This document shows, one piece after another, positions 55,171 to 64,000 of a stretch of 64,000 bases of DNA. Made by a program: the position numbers and the translations under genes. How positions within the stretch are numbered: the stretch's first letter is position 1; each line of letters starts with the position of its first letter. Under the pieces are notes generated by a model that was not told the origin of the DNA, searched no databases, and worked only from the letters and a program-made list of their open reading frames with translations. This DNA is from Gari tellinella (lineage: Eukaryota; Mollusca; Bivalvia; Cardiida; Psammobiidae). Where the stretch lies: the NCBI GenBank assembly GCA_922989275.2, contig OV277870.1:48108356-48172355 (forward strand), in the 5' to 3' direction.

Positions 55171-55475
55171 GGGCCCTGTGAGAAATCGAGCCCTGAGTGG
55201 AAAAGTTTGCAAATCAACGAGTGGCCGGTGCGGAAATAAAAGAAAAACAATGTTTTAGTGGATCATAACTATTGTGCGGGCGGTAAAATTGTTGAGTCTG
55301 CCAATGAAGAGCTAGATTTGCCAGGATCTGGCAAGACAAGCGCCCATAAATGATGAGGGATGCATGATGAGATGACATGATGATGATTACAGGAAGATGA
55401 TTTCGGCTAATCTCATTTGTTCCAAAGCAGCCTATTTGGATAAAAACCACCAATCCGCCTTCCTTTTAGCTCTTA

Positions 55476-55690
55476 CAGTGGACAAAACGCTATTATTTCC
55501 CAGTAAACGCTTTTACGCTAAAAGTACTATTTCCAGTGCAAACAGTTTAAACCCGGCGTCTGATCAGGCTCCAAACTGTTTGCCACTCAGATAACAATGA
55601 AAAGTCAGAATTGTCATAAAATTGTCCTTTTCTGCATTTTAGTGTTTTACGTTTGCGTGTAAACAGGAAAGAATAACGTTTTCTCCACTG
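55476..55690 (-). mobile_element. TA-1 MITE with left arm of core A deleted
   Basis: CAGTGGACAAAACG and CGTTTTCTCCACTG ends, TA-flanked. The core reads GCAAACAGTTTAAACCCGG, then GCGTCTGATCAGGCTCC. The missing part is one side of the stem. Confidence 0.85.
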
Positions 55691-55692
55691 TA

Positions 55693-55766
55693 GCAGAGGG
55701 AATGATCTCGGTCTAATAAACAGAAAACATTCCCTATGACAAATAAGCCCCAGAACCACAACAAAG
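55693..55766. repeat. Short dispersed repeat
   Basis: Related to 7243-7322 (AATAAACAGAAAACATTCCC, AAGCCCCAGAACCACAACAA). Confidence 0.45.
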
Positions 55767-55845
55767 GTAGAGGAACAGACTGCCTATTAAATACAGGTCT
55801 GAGTGTAAATCAAACCTGTGGTACTTGCTAAATATGTTTTCCTAA

Positions 55846-56083
55846 ATCAACCCTTTACTCCATTGATACTCATGTTAACACATTTTTTTATTCCTTCACT
55901 CAAGTAAATAGTTTAATTTTATACAGTCATGAATATGCACAATAAAAATCCTTTATCTAAACGGACTGTACATAGTTTAAGCAGACTGGAAGTAAAGCAG
56001 AATAAATCCTGCTTTTATTTCAGCCTGCTTTATGCAACCATCTCTCTTCAATACTTAAAAAAAGCTATAGAGTAAAGGGTTAA
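55846..56083. mobile_element. TTAA-4 MITE
   Basis: TCAACCCTTTACTCCATTGA left, AGAGTAAAGGGTTAA right. Core B at 55975-56034 is shortened. Confidence 0.7.
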
Positions 56084-57109
56084 ATATCTATTGCAATTAT
56101 TGGGTTGCAACATACCAGCCGTTTATTATGAAACTTGGTAATCATTGTCAACTTTTACAGTCAATCTTGTATTAAGCGATCACTCTAGTGAATACCCATA
56201 ATTTGTCTGGTATGGAGCTGTCTTTTTAATGCAGGATAAAACTAATTCAGAATGCTTCAGTAGGAGTTTTTTTCACTATTTCTACCCTGAGTTAATTAAT
56301 CTAGTGTCATAATGAAGAGGTATGCACACTGATTCGCAAGGTGATTGCTATATACAAGATTGACTGTATTTTTCACATTTCTTGCTGGAGAATATTGTTT
56401 ATCTTGCAGAAAATAATTCGTAAAACAGACAATAGCTATTAAGTTGACATTTAATTGTGAATTCCGCAAATATTTGCAAATGACAGTGCATGTTACACCA
56501 ACAAACTTCAATTTTCCTTGTTTACTTTCCAACAAAGTTTGACCCCTCTCAAACACAATTTCATGTTTCTCAAGTTACATGAGGTCAATCTTCCTAAAGA
56601 AAATTGTATTTTGTTCTAGAGACATGGTAGATAATTTTAAGTGTAGTCACTATGAATGCCCCTGCCTAATTTTTGTAAAAATCTCAATTTTACTAAAATA
56701 TAAAAAAATGATTTTTGAGAAAAAAATGGACTCATAAATTATTTTTTCCGAAATATAAGATTTTATTTTAATGTATTATGCAAAATATTTAAATTTTCTG
56801 CTTGTAATAGTATAAAACAATGTCTTAGGTATGAATGCGTAAATAAATTTTGATCATTTTATTAATATTTGTATATTTTTATCCTCGGAAAGAAAAAGGA
56901 GGGGTAGTCATTTTAGGACGTTTTTTGAAAAGTAGGGTACCAAGACAAAAATACTCACAATTTATTATTGGGAAAGAATAACAGATTCTCCACTGTAGAT
57001 GGTGAAACGTCTTTTAACTCTGGAAAATGATGTAGAATTGAATACTGAATAAGATGGTGTATAGCTTTTGCGGATTCGTTTCGGAGAGCATTACCGATCT
57101 AAATCTTTA
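56084..57109. other. No gene seen; TA-1 end fragment
   Basis: AT-rich. At 56961-56995 TTATTATTGGGAAAGAATAA to CTCCACTG is a solitary right end of TA-1 with TA after it. Confidence 0.5.
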
Positions 57110-57346
57110 AGAAATAAACTGATTGTTTTCGGCATTCAATGATCGGCAACTTAAAGGAATTTGCCGATAATTTTCTATTGTTTATTTCGATTAAACGCCG
57201 AAAACAATCAGTTCATTTCTTATATTTACATTATATTTGCTGTAATTTCTAATATTAACATTAATTAGTACATGTATGCATGTATGTTTAGTCCAAATTA
57301 GAGGTTGTTAACACAAATAATGTGTACCCTGAAAGGAACAGCCATA

Positions 57347-57592
57347 CAGTGGAGAATGTGTTATTCTTTCCCAATAAACGCGTTTACCCTAAAACTATTA
57401 TTTCTATTACAAACAGTTTGGAGCCAGATTAGACGCCGGTTAACCCGGCGTCTGATCAGGCTCCAAACTGTTTGCCACCAAGATAAACATGAATTATCAG
57501 AAATGTTAAAAAGTTGTACTTTTCTACGTTTTAGTGTTTTGCGTTTGCGTACGTTTGCGTTTAAACGGGAAAGAATAACAGATTCTCCACTG
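57347..57592 (-). mobile_element. TA-1 MITE in duplicate C, inverted
   Basis: The left terminus is GTGTTATTC, as in the copy 1 element, but the interior reads in the opposite direction and the right terminus is the CAGATTC type. The right flank continues directly as TAACTGCATTACTG. Confidence 0.9.
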
Positions 57593-58014
57593 TAACTGCA
57601 TTACTGATGATGTGTAAAATCGAACGCAACAAAATAAGTTGAACTGTAAACATTAAACGTGATCAAATTTGACAATTTGGCGCAAAAAAAGAAGAATTTA
57701 GTCGAGTATCATGGTTGCGACTTATAGATAGGCATATATCGGTTAGGAAGCATATTTGAAGAAAAAAAAACGCCAAATCTATGCAGTCGATTTCGAGAGA
57801 TTAATTTCGCGGAGAAAAAGATGCATAAGCCCCGCCTCCTCTGCTCTTGAGCAATTGCATCTATACGAAATAAACGTCATTACTTTTCAATAGAATTGAA
57901 CGGGGATAATGTCAGTGGGCATCTGATCAGGCTACAAACTTGCCACTCAGATCTTCGTCTTAGTATTACTTCTCTCCATCAAGATTGGTGATAGTTGTGA
58001 AGGGACACTTACAT

Positions 58015-58205
58015 GTATGAGGTGCACCAGGGACTGAACCCGGCCGGCCACCTTATCCTAACACCAACGAACAAGTCGTATCTTGAGCGTCAAAGAGGGA
58101 TGCCATTATTACCTAGTTTTAAGATTTTGGTTAGACTCGACCGATGATTGAACCCACAGCCTCCTGCACTGCAAGCGGACGCTCTACCGCTGGCATCGCC
58201 ACCCT
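58015..58205 (-). repeat. tRNA-derived SINE, duplicate copy
   Basis: Copy of the SINE at 47205-47395, with A-box GCGGTAGAGCGTCCGC and B-box GGTTCAATC retained and a 15-16-bp deletion near CAAGTCGTA. Confidence 0.6.
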
Positions 58206-58750
58206 TTTAAAGAACTTTATATATTCCATAATATAATTCATTGCATTAAGTTGACGTTAACTTTCGTGTAAATGAGAACGAATAACATAAAACACACACT
58301 CGTTCCTCGTTTTATACCCGTCATTTGTCGACTAAAGTTTTTGGAAGTATAAATTACAGTTAGTATGGTTATGGAAAGAGAGAACGTCTTGTTTATTGTG
58401 AAAGTAGGAAGCTCTTTGTCAATATAACTGATCGTTATAGGAGAAAACGTAATTCTTTTCAAATAAACGATTTTGTTCTTACGCAAATATATCACTGTGA
58501 AGTGTGCGAAGCCAGATAAAACGACGCGTTTTAATTGTATGCTTAATAGTGTAAAACATAGTTATTACGACAACTAAATGCATTAATTATTTGATGTATA
58601 TGCCAGGTTGCTGCTTAAAGCTGTGTTAAAATAAAAACACAAAGCTCCGTTCTGCTTTAAGCTGCCGCCCGTCTTTCTTAAAATCAATAAACCTTCTTTT
58701 AGTGGTCGTAATAGGGAGGGTTTACTTTAATGCCAATATAAGAATGTCTA

Positions 58751-59610
58751 ATCCCATGGACGCACTTTTCGACACCTTTACTTATTTCTCATATACATAT
58801 TTCTTCCGACTGATCAATAACATGTTCTTGCAAACCGCCATATGTAAAGTGTCTTGCATCCTGATAAGAAGGAAAGTAATGAAGAAAGCTTCTGAATGAG
58901 ATTCCAGATTTAAATTCAGCCTTCTTTAAGCATAAATGCACTTATGTCCCAAATATAACGAGGGTTAAACGAAAGGCATCTGAATCTTGTACAAGAATTG
59001 CTAAAAACGATAAAAAGTGCAGACATAAACTGCATATCACGCTTTGGGTAAAACCAGAAAGGCATTTCCAAAAATGTCATCTCCTCTTGTATGGGTTAAT
59101 ACAATACTTAACTGACAAAAAAAACATTAGTGATCAGTTCTTTTGACTCAGTTGTTTCAACGAGAATCAGCTACAGTGGAGACTCTGTTATTCTTTCCCG
59201 TTTAAACGCAAACGTACGCAAACGCAAAGCACTAAAACGTAGAAAAGAACAACTTTTGGACAATTCTGATAATTCTTGTTTATCTTGGTGGCAAACAGTT
59301 TGGAGCCTGATCAGACGCCGGGTTACCCGGCGTCTGATCTGGCTCCAAACTGTTTGCACTGCAAATAATAGTTTTAGCGTAAACGCGTTTATTGGGAAAG
59401 AATAACAGATTCTCTACTGTAATGGGCATTACAGATATCTCATCAAGTTAGTATCGCTATAAGGAATCACTATTAGGATCAGAAGACTTGATAGAACTAG
59501 AAAGCATTATCAAACAGAACCAAAGAACATTAAACTCTCGAAGTACATAGTCTTTGCAATTAGTGAAAAAAATGTTATATAACCGATATGCTGTATTTCT
59601 GAGAGAAACG
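58751..59610 (+). repeat. Segmental duplicate D, copy 2
   Basis: Matches 54014-54622 with a TA-1 inserted at 59174-59419. Confidence 0.9.
59174..59419 (+). mobile_element. TA-1 MITE, young insertion
   Basis: The flanks are CAGC-TA and TA-ATGGG. The paralogous segment at 54.44 kb reads AGC-AA-ATGGG, consistent with a TA target and one later base change. The element is intact with a full core A. Confidence 0.95.
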
Positions 59611-59630
59611 GTTGTTTAGTGCATGATTTT

Positions 59631-59837
59631 AAGTGGAGAAGACGTTATTCGTTCCCATTTAAACGTAAACGACACGCAAACGTACTGCAAATTATCTGTA
59701 GAAAAATGACAACTTTTTGACAGTTCTAAATATATATTAATCTGAGTGACTCCGGGCATCCATCTCTAAACAGTTTGCAATGGATACAATAGTAAGCGTA
59801 AACGCAATTATTTGAAAAGAAGAACGTCTTCTCCACT
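59631..59837 (+). mobile_element. Diverged TA-1 MITE
   Basis: AAGTGGAGAAGACGTTATTC left, GAACGTCTTCTCCACTT right. Core A is nearly gone (CTCCGGGCATCC, CTAAACAGTTTGC). Confidence 0.65.
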
Positions 59838-59885
59838 TTATGTTTTGCATGAATGACTGCTTAGCAATTTATGCAAACTTTAGTC

Positions 59886-60010
59886 GTCTGTTTTAACTCT
59901 TTCGCCGCTTTAATAATGTCGTCTGCAATTTAGCTTCAAAGCTAGATTTTAAGCTTAATGACTGAAAACGCGGCGATTGGTCAGGATCTACACCGTTTGT
60001 CACTCACAAG
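59886..60010. mobile_element. TTAA-2 relic
   Basis: TTAACTCTTTCGCCGC, ATGTCGTCTGC, GCGGCGATTGGTCAGGATC and CGTTTGTCACTC, with the left hairpin arm lost. Confidence 0.45.
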
Positions 60011-60289
60011 CAGTATTATATACAATAGTTGACTTTTATTTCCGAACAAGCTCATATGCCACACCTAAAATGATAACAGTGTTTGTTGCAATAGGTCTAG
60101 TTTTCTGATGGTGTGGCTCATACGAGTAGAATTTCGTAATTGTATCTTCTTAAAGAAGCCAAAAACAGGATTGTGTATTTACAAAAACAGAGAGAATACT
60201 CAAATAAAAGCAAATGTGAGGCATGTTCGTACATATGGCACTAAACATACTATTCAAATAATAGAAAATAAGACTGCAAGGTAAGAACG

Positions 60290-60440
60290 TCGCCTATGTC
60301 GATAGGTCTAACGCGCGTGCACATTTTGAATATATCTCTTGGTGGCTTATATCTGCTAGAATTCGAATCCCGACGAACTTAACTTTTGGTTAGATATGTT
60401 TTTATTTCAACATATGTCATGCTCTTAAATAAATTTATAC
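60290..60440 (+). repeat. tRNA-like SINE fragment
   Basis: GATAGGTCTAACGCGCG (A-box-like) and AATTCGAATCCCGACGAAC (B box) about 55 nt apart. The part after the B box resembles that at 6.24 kb. Confidence 0.4.
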
Positions 60441-60540
60441 ACTATATATATTATCACAGAGATACCAAAAATAGTCTCTAAGCCAAATGTGGGTTTCTAT
60501 CTTTTGAACTGCGCATTTTGAATTAAAATATTGTCAAAAT

Positions 60541-61290
60541 TTAATCACATTACTTAGATTTCTTTTAACAAGAATGTATAATAATGAAGCAGCAACTTTT
60601 ACAGACTCGACACTCGTTTCCGTAAAGCGTTCCTTTGAGGCCAATAATTACACCCCTGAGGAGATCAATACACTAGAGAAGTATTTCCAAATAAAGCCCC
60701 AGAGATCGTCCTTTCTTGTCGTTATACTGGGGCTTTAATTGTCATAGGGAATTGTTTTCTTTTTTAGACCAAGACTATCACCTCTGCCAATAACTAAAAG
60801 GTATGTGCTGATGCTGTTCTGATCATCCCATATCTTTTATCGGCGCTGTATGACCTATTTGGTGTTGCAGTGAAACCCGACGCACCGATCCATCCAAATA
60901 ACGCTACAAGTAGTTATTCCATTGAAAACAGTTTGGAGCCAGATCAGACAACGGGTAACCCGCCGTCTAATATGGCTCCAAACTGTTTGTCATTCATATC
61001 AAAATAAATGGTCAGAATTGCCATCGAGTTGTAGTGTTTTGCGTTTTATTACAATAAATTTGCGTTTTGTTTGCGTTTAATTCTCCACTGTTTTAAATGT
61101 TTGACTGTGTTATATCTGTCCAAGTCAAGAGACAAATAACCTGAGATGATACCATGTTTATTCTTCACGACTTTGAAGTCTAATAAGTCTGGTTCACAGC
61201 CCTCTAAACTCGTTTCCGTAATATGTTCATTTGAGACAGATAATTATACCTCTGCAAACATCAATAACAACATCAATATCGACTGCCCAA
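60541..61290. repeat. Two diverged direct repeats
   Basis: 60590-60670 (ACTCGTTTCCGTAAAGCGTTC, CAATAATTACACCCCTG) and 61195-61265 (ACTCGTTTCCGTAATATGTTC, GATAATTATACCTCTG) are related. A TA-1 relic sits between them. Confidence 0.5.
60917..61090 (-). mobile_element. TA-1 MITE lacking left end
   Basis: Core A at about 60919-60988 (GTTTGGAGCCAGATCAGAC / CTCCAAACTGTTTG) with central mismatches, then the usual arm to TTCTCCACTG. Confidence 0.7.
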
Positions 61291-62059
61291 AGTTGTGTTG
61301 ACATGGAGATACAAATCAAACTTGACCTTTTGTCATGTAAGTAGTTATTGTCTAATCAATCTTTATATTTCTTCTATCTAATCAGAAAGCCCGATCAATT
61401 ACTAAAGAGGTTTGCTGAGGACAGCACAAACTAATTACATTTTGGAGGAAATATCAAATGAATATCGTTACCGTGTTTTAACTCATTCAGCCCTGAAACT
61501 TTTAATTGACTATTCCAATGTTTACTTTAGTCTAGTTCATTCTGGACTTTTAGGGTTGATTTTAACAATATATTGCAAAATGGCAAATAGGATACTCTGG
61601 TCAGAGGGCTTTTTGCATGTATATTATTTGTAAACGACGCGTTTACTCGTCGCTAAGTTTAATATGTTAAGGGCCGTGAGTTGAGTAAATTGATTACACT
61701 TTCTGCCGTGAAATACAATCGACAAATCAATTAAATCGCATATATTTTTTTATATTTGAACCATACCATGAGAAAACAAGACATATTGCATTACAACAAA
61801 TGTAGACCCGGACCAGCTTTGGCGCGGTGGCTTGTTTTAGTCTTTACATGTTTTCACTCACCAGCATAATAATGATTATTATCCAGAAGATAATTATTAC
61901 CTAACTTGTTTGAAACTGTATACATTGAGCAGACGTCGAGATCGAAATTACTGCTATAGGTTAGGTCTACAATGCAACGCACAATGTCAGGTTTTCCCAC
62001 GGCATTACTCATTTGTTAAACTTAGATACATGAAACTAAAACTAGTGCATCGCAACATA
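61091..62059. other. No gene seen
   Basis: AT-rich. AACTCATTCAGCCCTGAAAC at 61480 resembles the TTAA element end at 9867. GGTCAGAGGGCTT at 61599 is a core A inner fragment. Confidence 0.4.
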
Positions 62060-62305
62060 CAGTGGAGAATCTGTTATTCTTTCCCGTTTAAACGCAAACG
62101 TACGCAAACGCAAAGCACTAAAACGTAGAAAAGTACAACTTTTGGACAATTCTGGTAATTCATGTTTATCTTGGTGGCAAACAGTTTGGAGCCTGATCAG
62201 ACGCCGGATTACCCGGCGTCTGATCTGGCTCCAAACTGTTTGCACTGCAAATAATAGTTTTAGCGTAAACGCGTTTATTGGGAAAGAATAACACATTCTC
62301 CACTG
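62060..62305 (+). mobile_element. TA-1 MITE
   Basis: Intact TA-flanked copy. Core A at 62178-62243 has one change (GCCGGATTACCCGGC) unmatched across the loop. Confidence 0.9.
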
Positions 62306-62344
62306 TATATAGCAGTGAAATTTACATTAATCATAACGCGTGCC

Positions 62345-62562
62345 TTAAACCCCTTAACTGCCATGACTTCATCAAATTTTAACAATTGTAGTCTGCTTCT
62401 ATTTCTAAAAAAACAAACAATTTTTAGGTATTTTGACTTACGAAAAATTGAACGAGTTACAAACAGTTTGGATTCTGAACAGACGCCGCGATACGCGGCG
62501 TCTGTTCAGAATCCCAACTGATTGCAAATAACTGCTGCACTCGGGGTAAGGCAGTGAAGGTT
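62345..62562. mobile_element. TTAA-2 MITE with core A
   Basis: TTAAACCCCTTAACTGCCATG left, GGTAAGGCAGTGAAGG right. Core A at 62459-62524 has a matched arm variant (GATTCTGAACAG / CTGTTCAGAATC). Confidence 0.75.
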
Positions 62563-62772
62563 CCAATGTAAACAACGAATTTAACTTTCAGCTTGTTGAG
62601 GAACTGATACGTCGTGTTAGCCATGTATATTACTTCAAGAACCACTCACTGAGTGGAACTTAGTTACATTATAAAGACTGCATTACAAAGTATGAGATTA
62701 TATCTAATCAGAAATTGTACCACCGATTTTATGTAATGCATGATAAGACGCTGTTCTTACCGAATAAGTAAT

Positions 62773-62925
62773 AACTGGCTCTAAACGGTTTGCTATGGAG
62801 ATAACTGTCTAAGCCCGAACTTACTTCGTTAGGGCTTAGACAGTTATCCCCATAGCAAACAGTTTAGAGCCAGTCGAGCGCTGGGTCACCCAGTATCTGA
62901 TCTGACTCCACATTGTTTGAGTCAC
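62773..62925. repeat. Snap-back core A: three arms
   Basis: ACTGGCTCTAAACGGTTTGC at the left pairs with GCAAACAGTTTAGAGCCAGT at 62855-62874 around an inner stem (GATAACTGTCTAAGCCC / GGGCTTAGACAGTTATC). The right arm then also starts a normal core A ending near 62921. Confidence 0.75.
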
Positions 62926-63199
62926 AACATAGGGTTTACTGGAGACATACAGGAGTATCTGTATGAACTAATCAGATTATTTACCTTTATTTGGAGAAAT
63001 GATAACTGCTAAGATTTAAATGAGAAATTTACGGGTAATTGAGAGAAATTACAGATTAATTGGAATTAAGTACAAGGTCACTGTTACAACATAATGGAAG
63101 ATGACTCTCAAACTGGCATCGAATAGGGTTTCTAGAGAGAAAACGTTATTTAAACCAGGAGCTCTTAAATATATAATCTAATCTCCCTGTTTAAATGTA
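62926..63199. other. No gene seen
   Basis: AT-rich. TAGAGAGAAAACGTTATT at about 63133 recalls a TA-1 end. Confidence 0.4.
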
Positions 63200-63559
63200 C
63201 AGTGCTCCCTCTCTACAACGACACCTAATGGGAGACATAGATTGTATATGTTGTTCGGAGGGAGTCGTTATAGGGAGGGAAAATTAAGACTTTATATTTG
63301 CAAACAGCTTGAATCCAGATCAGACGCCGCGTAACGCGGAGTCTGGTCTGGATTCAAGCTGTTTGTCACTCGTCATTATATTTATTCTGTCAAAATCTCC
63401 AGTTATATGTAACTTTTGAGAGAAAAATGACAGACGACAATTTCAAGCAGACGGTATTGCAGTAGTATTAGCGTAATTGTCCCGTTTCAGGAACATTGGC
63501 AAGGGTCGTTGTAAGGAGGGAGTCGTTGTTAGGAGGGTCGTTGTAGAGAGGGAACACTG
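63200..63559. mobile_element. TA-8 MITE with core A
   Basis: TA-flanked, CAGTGCTCCCTCTCTACAAC and GTAGAGAGGGAACACTG ends, repeated GGAGGGAGTCGTT subterminal words. Core A at 63300-63366 (GCTTGAATCCAGATCAGACG). The interior also carries TTAA-2 words (CAGACGACAATTTCAAGCAG). Confidence 0.85.
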
Positions 63560-63745
63560 TATATTCATGAATAAGGGCAAACCAGTATATCGATGAAACC
63601 GCTATATGCTTAAGAACAAGTGAGTAATTAAATATGTCTGATTTGTGATTGTTTGACTATATGAAAGGTCATAACTTCAGAAAAAAACTAAATTTCGGAT
63701 ATGCTCATTTGGCAGTGATTCATTGGAGCAACTTTCGTAAAACTG

Positions 63746-63995
63746 CTAACCCTTTATCCCATAACTTGGTTTCAGTTTTAAAGACAGGCGACAACTTAAA
63801 CCAGGTGGAAAGTAAAGCAGAATGTGCCTTAGACACATTCTGCTTTATTTTCAGCCTGCTTTAAGTTACCATCTGCTAGAATATAGAAAATATGTCTTAT
63901 GATTCTTATTTGTGACAAAATAAATCAGAACTATTTTCTTCAGAAGTAGAATAAATTGAAGGCGTAAAAAACGTATTTATGGAAGAATGGGTTAA
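63746..63995. mobile_element. TTAA-4 MITE with core B
   Basis: CTAACCCTTTATCCCATAAC left, GGAAGAATGGGTTAA right. Core B at 63796-63866 has a reduced centre (GTGCCTTAGACAC). Confidence 0.75.
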
Positions 63996-64000
63996 ACGGG

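Larger units (their letters stand above)
57110..58735 (+). repeat. Segmental duplicate C, copy 2
   Basis: Matches 46270-47940. It has extra bases (GTGATCAAATTTGACAATTT) and a TA-1 in the opposite orientation at the same site. Confidence 0.9.

Overview
The window looks like a mostly non-coding, AT-rich piece of an animal nuclear genome, probably a marine bivalve mollusc. That assignment is inference. It rests on very dense short palindromic DNA transposons, many TACATGTA-type words, and two copies of a tRNA-headed SINE whose body resembles a SINE type I know from molluscs. There is no bacterial gene structure, rRNA, intact tRNA or CRISPR array. In DNA this AT-rich, open frames of 60-100 codons arise by chance, and most long frames here simply run through transposon hairpins, so I do not call them genes.

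The window is built mainly from miniature inverted-repeat elements (MITEs). I use local names. TA-1: about 245 bp, ends CAGTGGAGAA, TA target duplication; 21 full or nearly full copies plus many relics. TTAA-2, TTAA-3 and TTAA-4: ends CCCNTTCACTGCC, CCCATTTATGCC and CCCATTACCCCATA, flanked by TTAA as in piggyBac-type elements. GC-5: ends CAGGGCTGCCA. GG-6: ends CAGGGGCCCGTTT. TA-7: ends CAGTAGAACCTCTCT. TA-8: ends CAGTGNTCCCTCTCTACAACG. The striking point is that only two hairpin cassettes occupy the middle of most of them. Core A (outer GCAAACAGTTT, inner GATCAGACGCCG) sits in TA-1, TTAA-2, TTAA-3, TA-8, one GG-6 copy and a tandem duplication. Core B (CTTAAAGCAGGCTGAAAGT, inner GCAGAATGCGCC) sits in TTAA-4, GC-5 and TA-7.

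Layout: 0-6 kb, TTAA-2 elements joined at shared TTAA sites, then TTAA-4 and four TA-1 copies. 6-14 kb, TTAA-4/GC-5 elements, a 0.95-kb tandem duplication, a tRNA-SINE nested in another repeat, and a GG-6 copy carrying core A. 14-25 kb, scattered MITEs and a 60-bp minisatellite at 15.7-16.0 kb. 25-32 kb, the only place where I suspect a cellular gene: minus-strand candidate exons, the best of which encodes a type II signal anchor and ends in a good splice donor at 31.9-32.0 kb. 32-38 kb, more TTAA and TA elements. 37.98-39.45 kb, a broken protein-coding relic with a hairpin/GAAACG motif reminiscent of Penelope-like retroelements. 40-45 kb, MITEs, including one with subterminal tandem repeats. 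45.86-59.61 kb, a mosaic of direct and inverted segmental duplications that gives a near-empty/filled site pair for TA-1 and a site where the same element lies in both orientations. 60-64 kb, SINE and MITE relics.

No pathway or operon can be reconstructed. The biology visible here is the exchange and decay of hairpin cassettes among transposon families.
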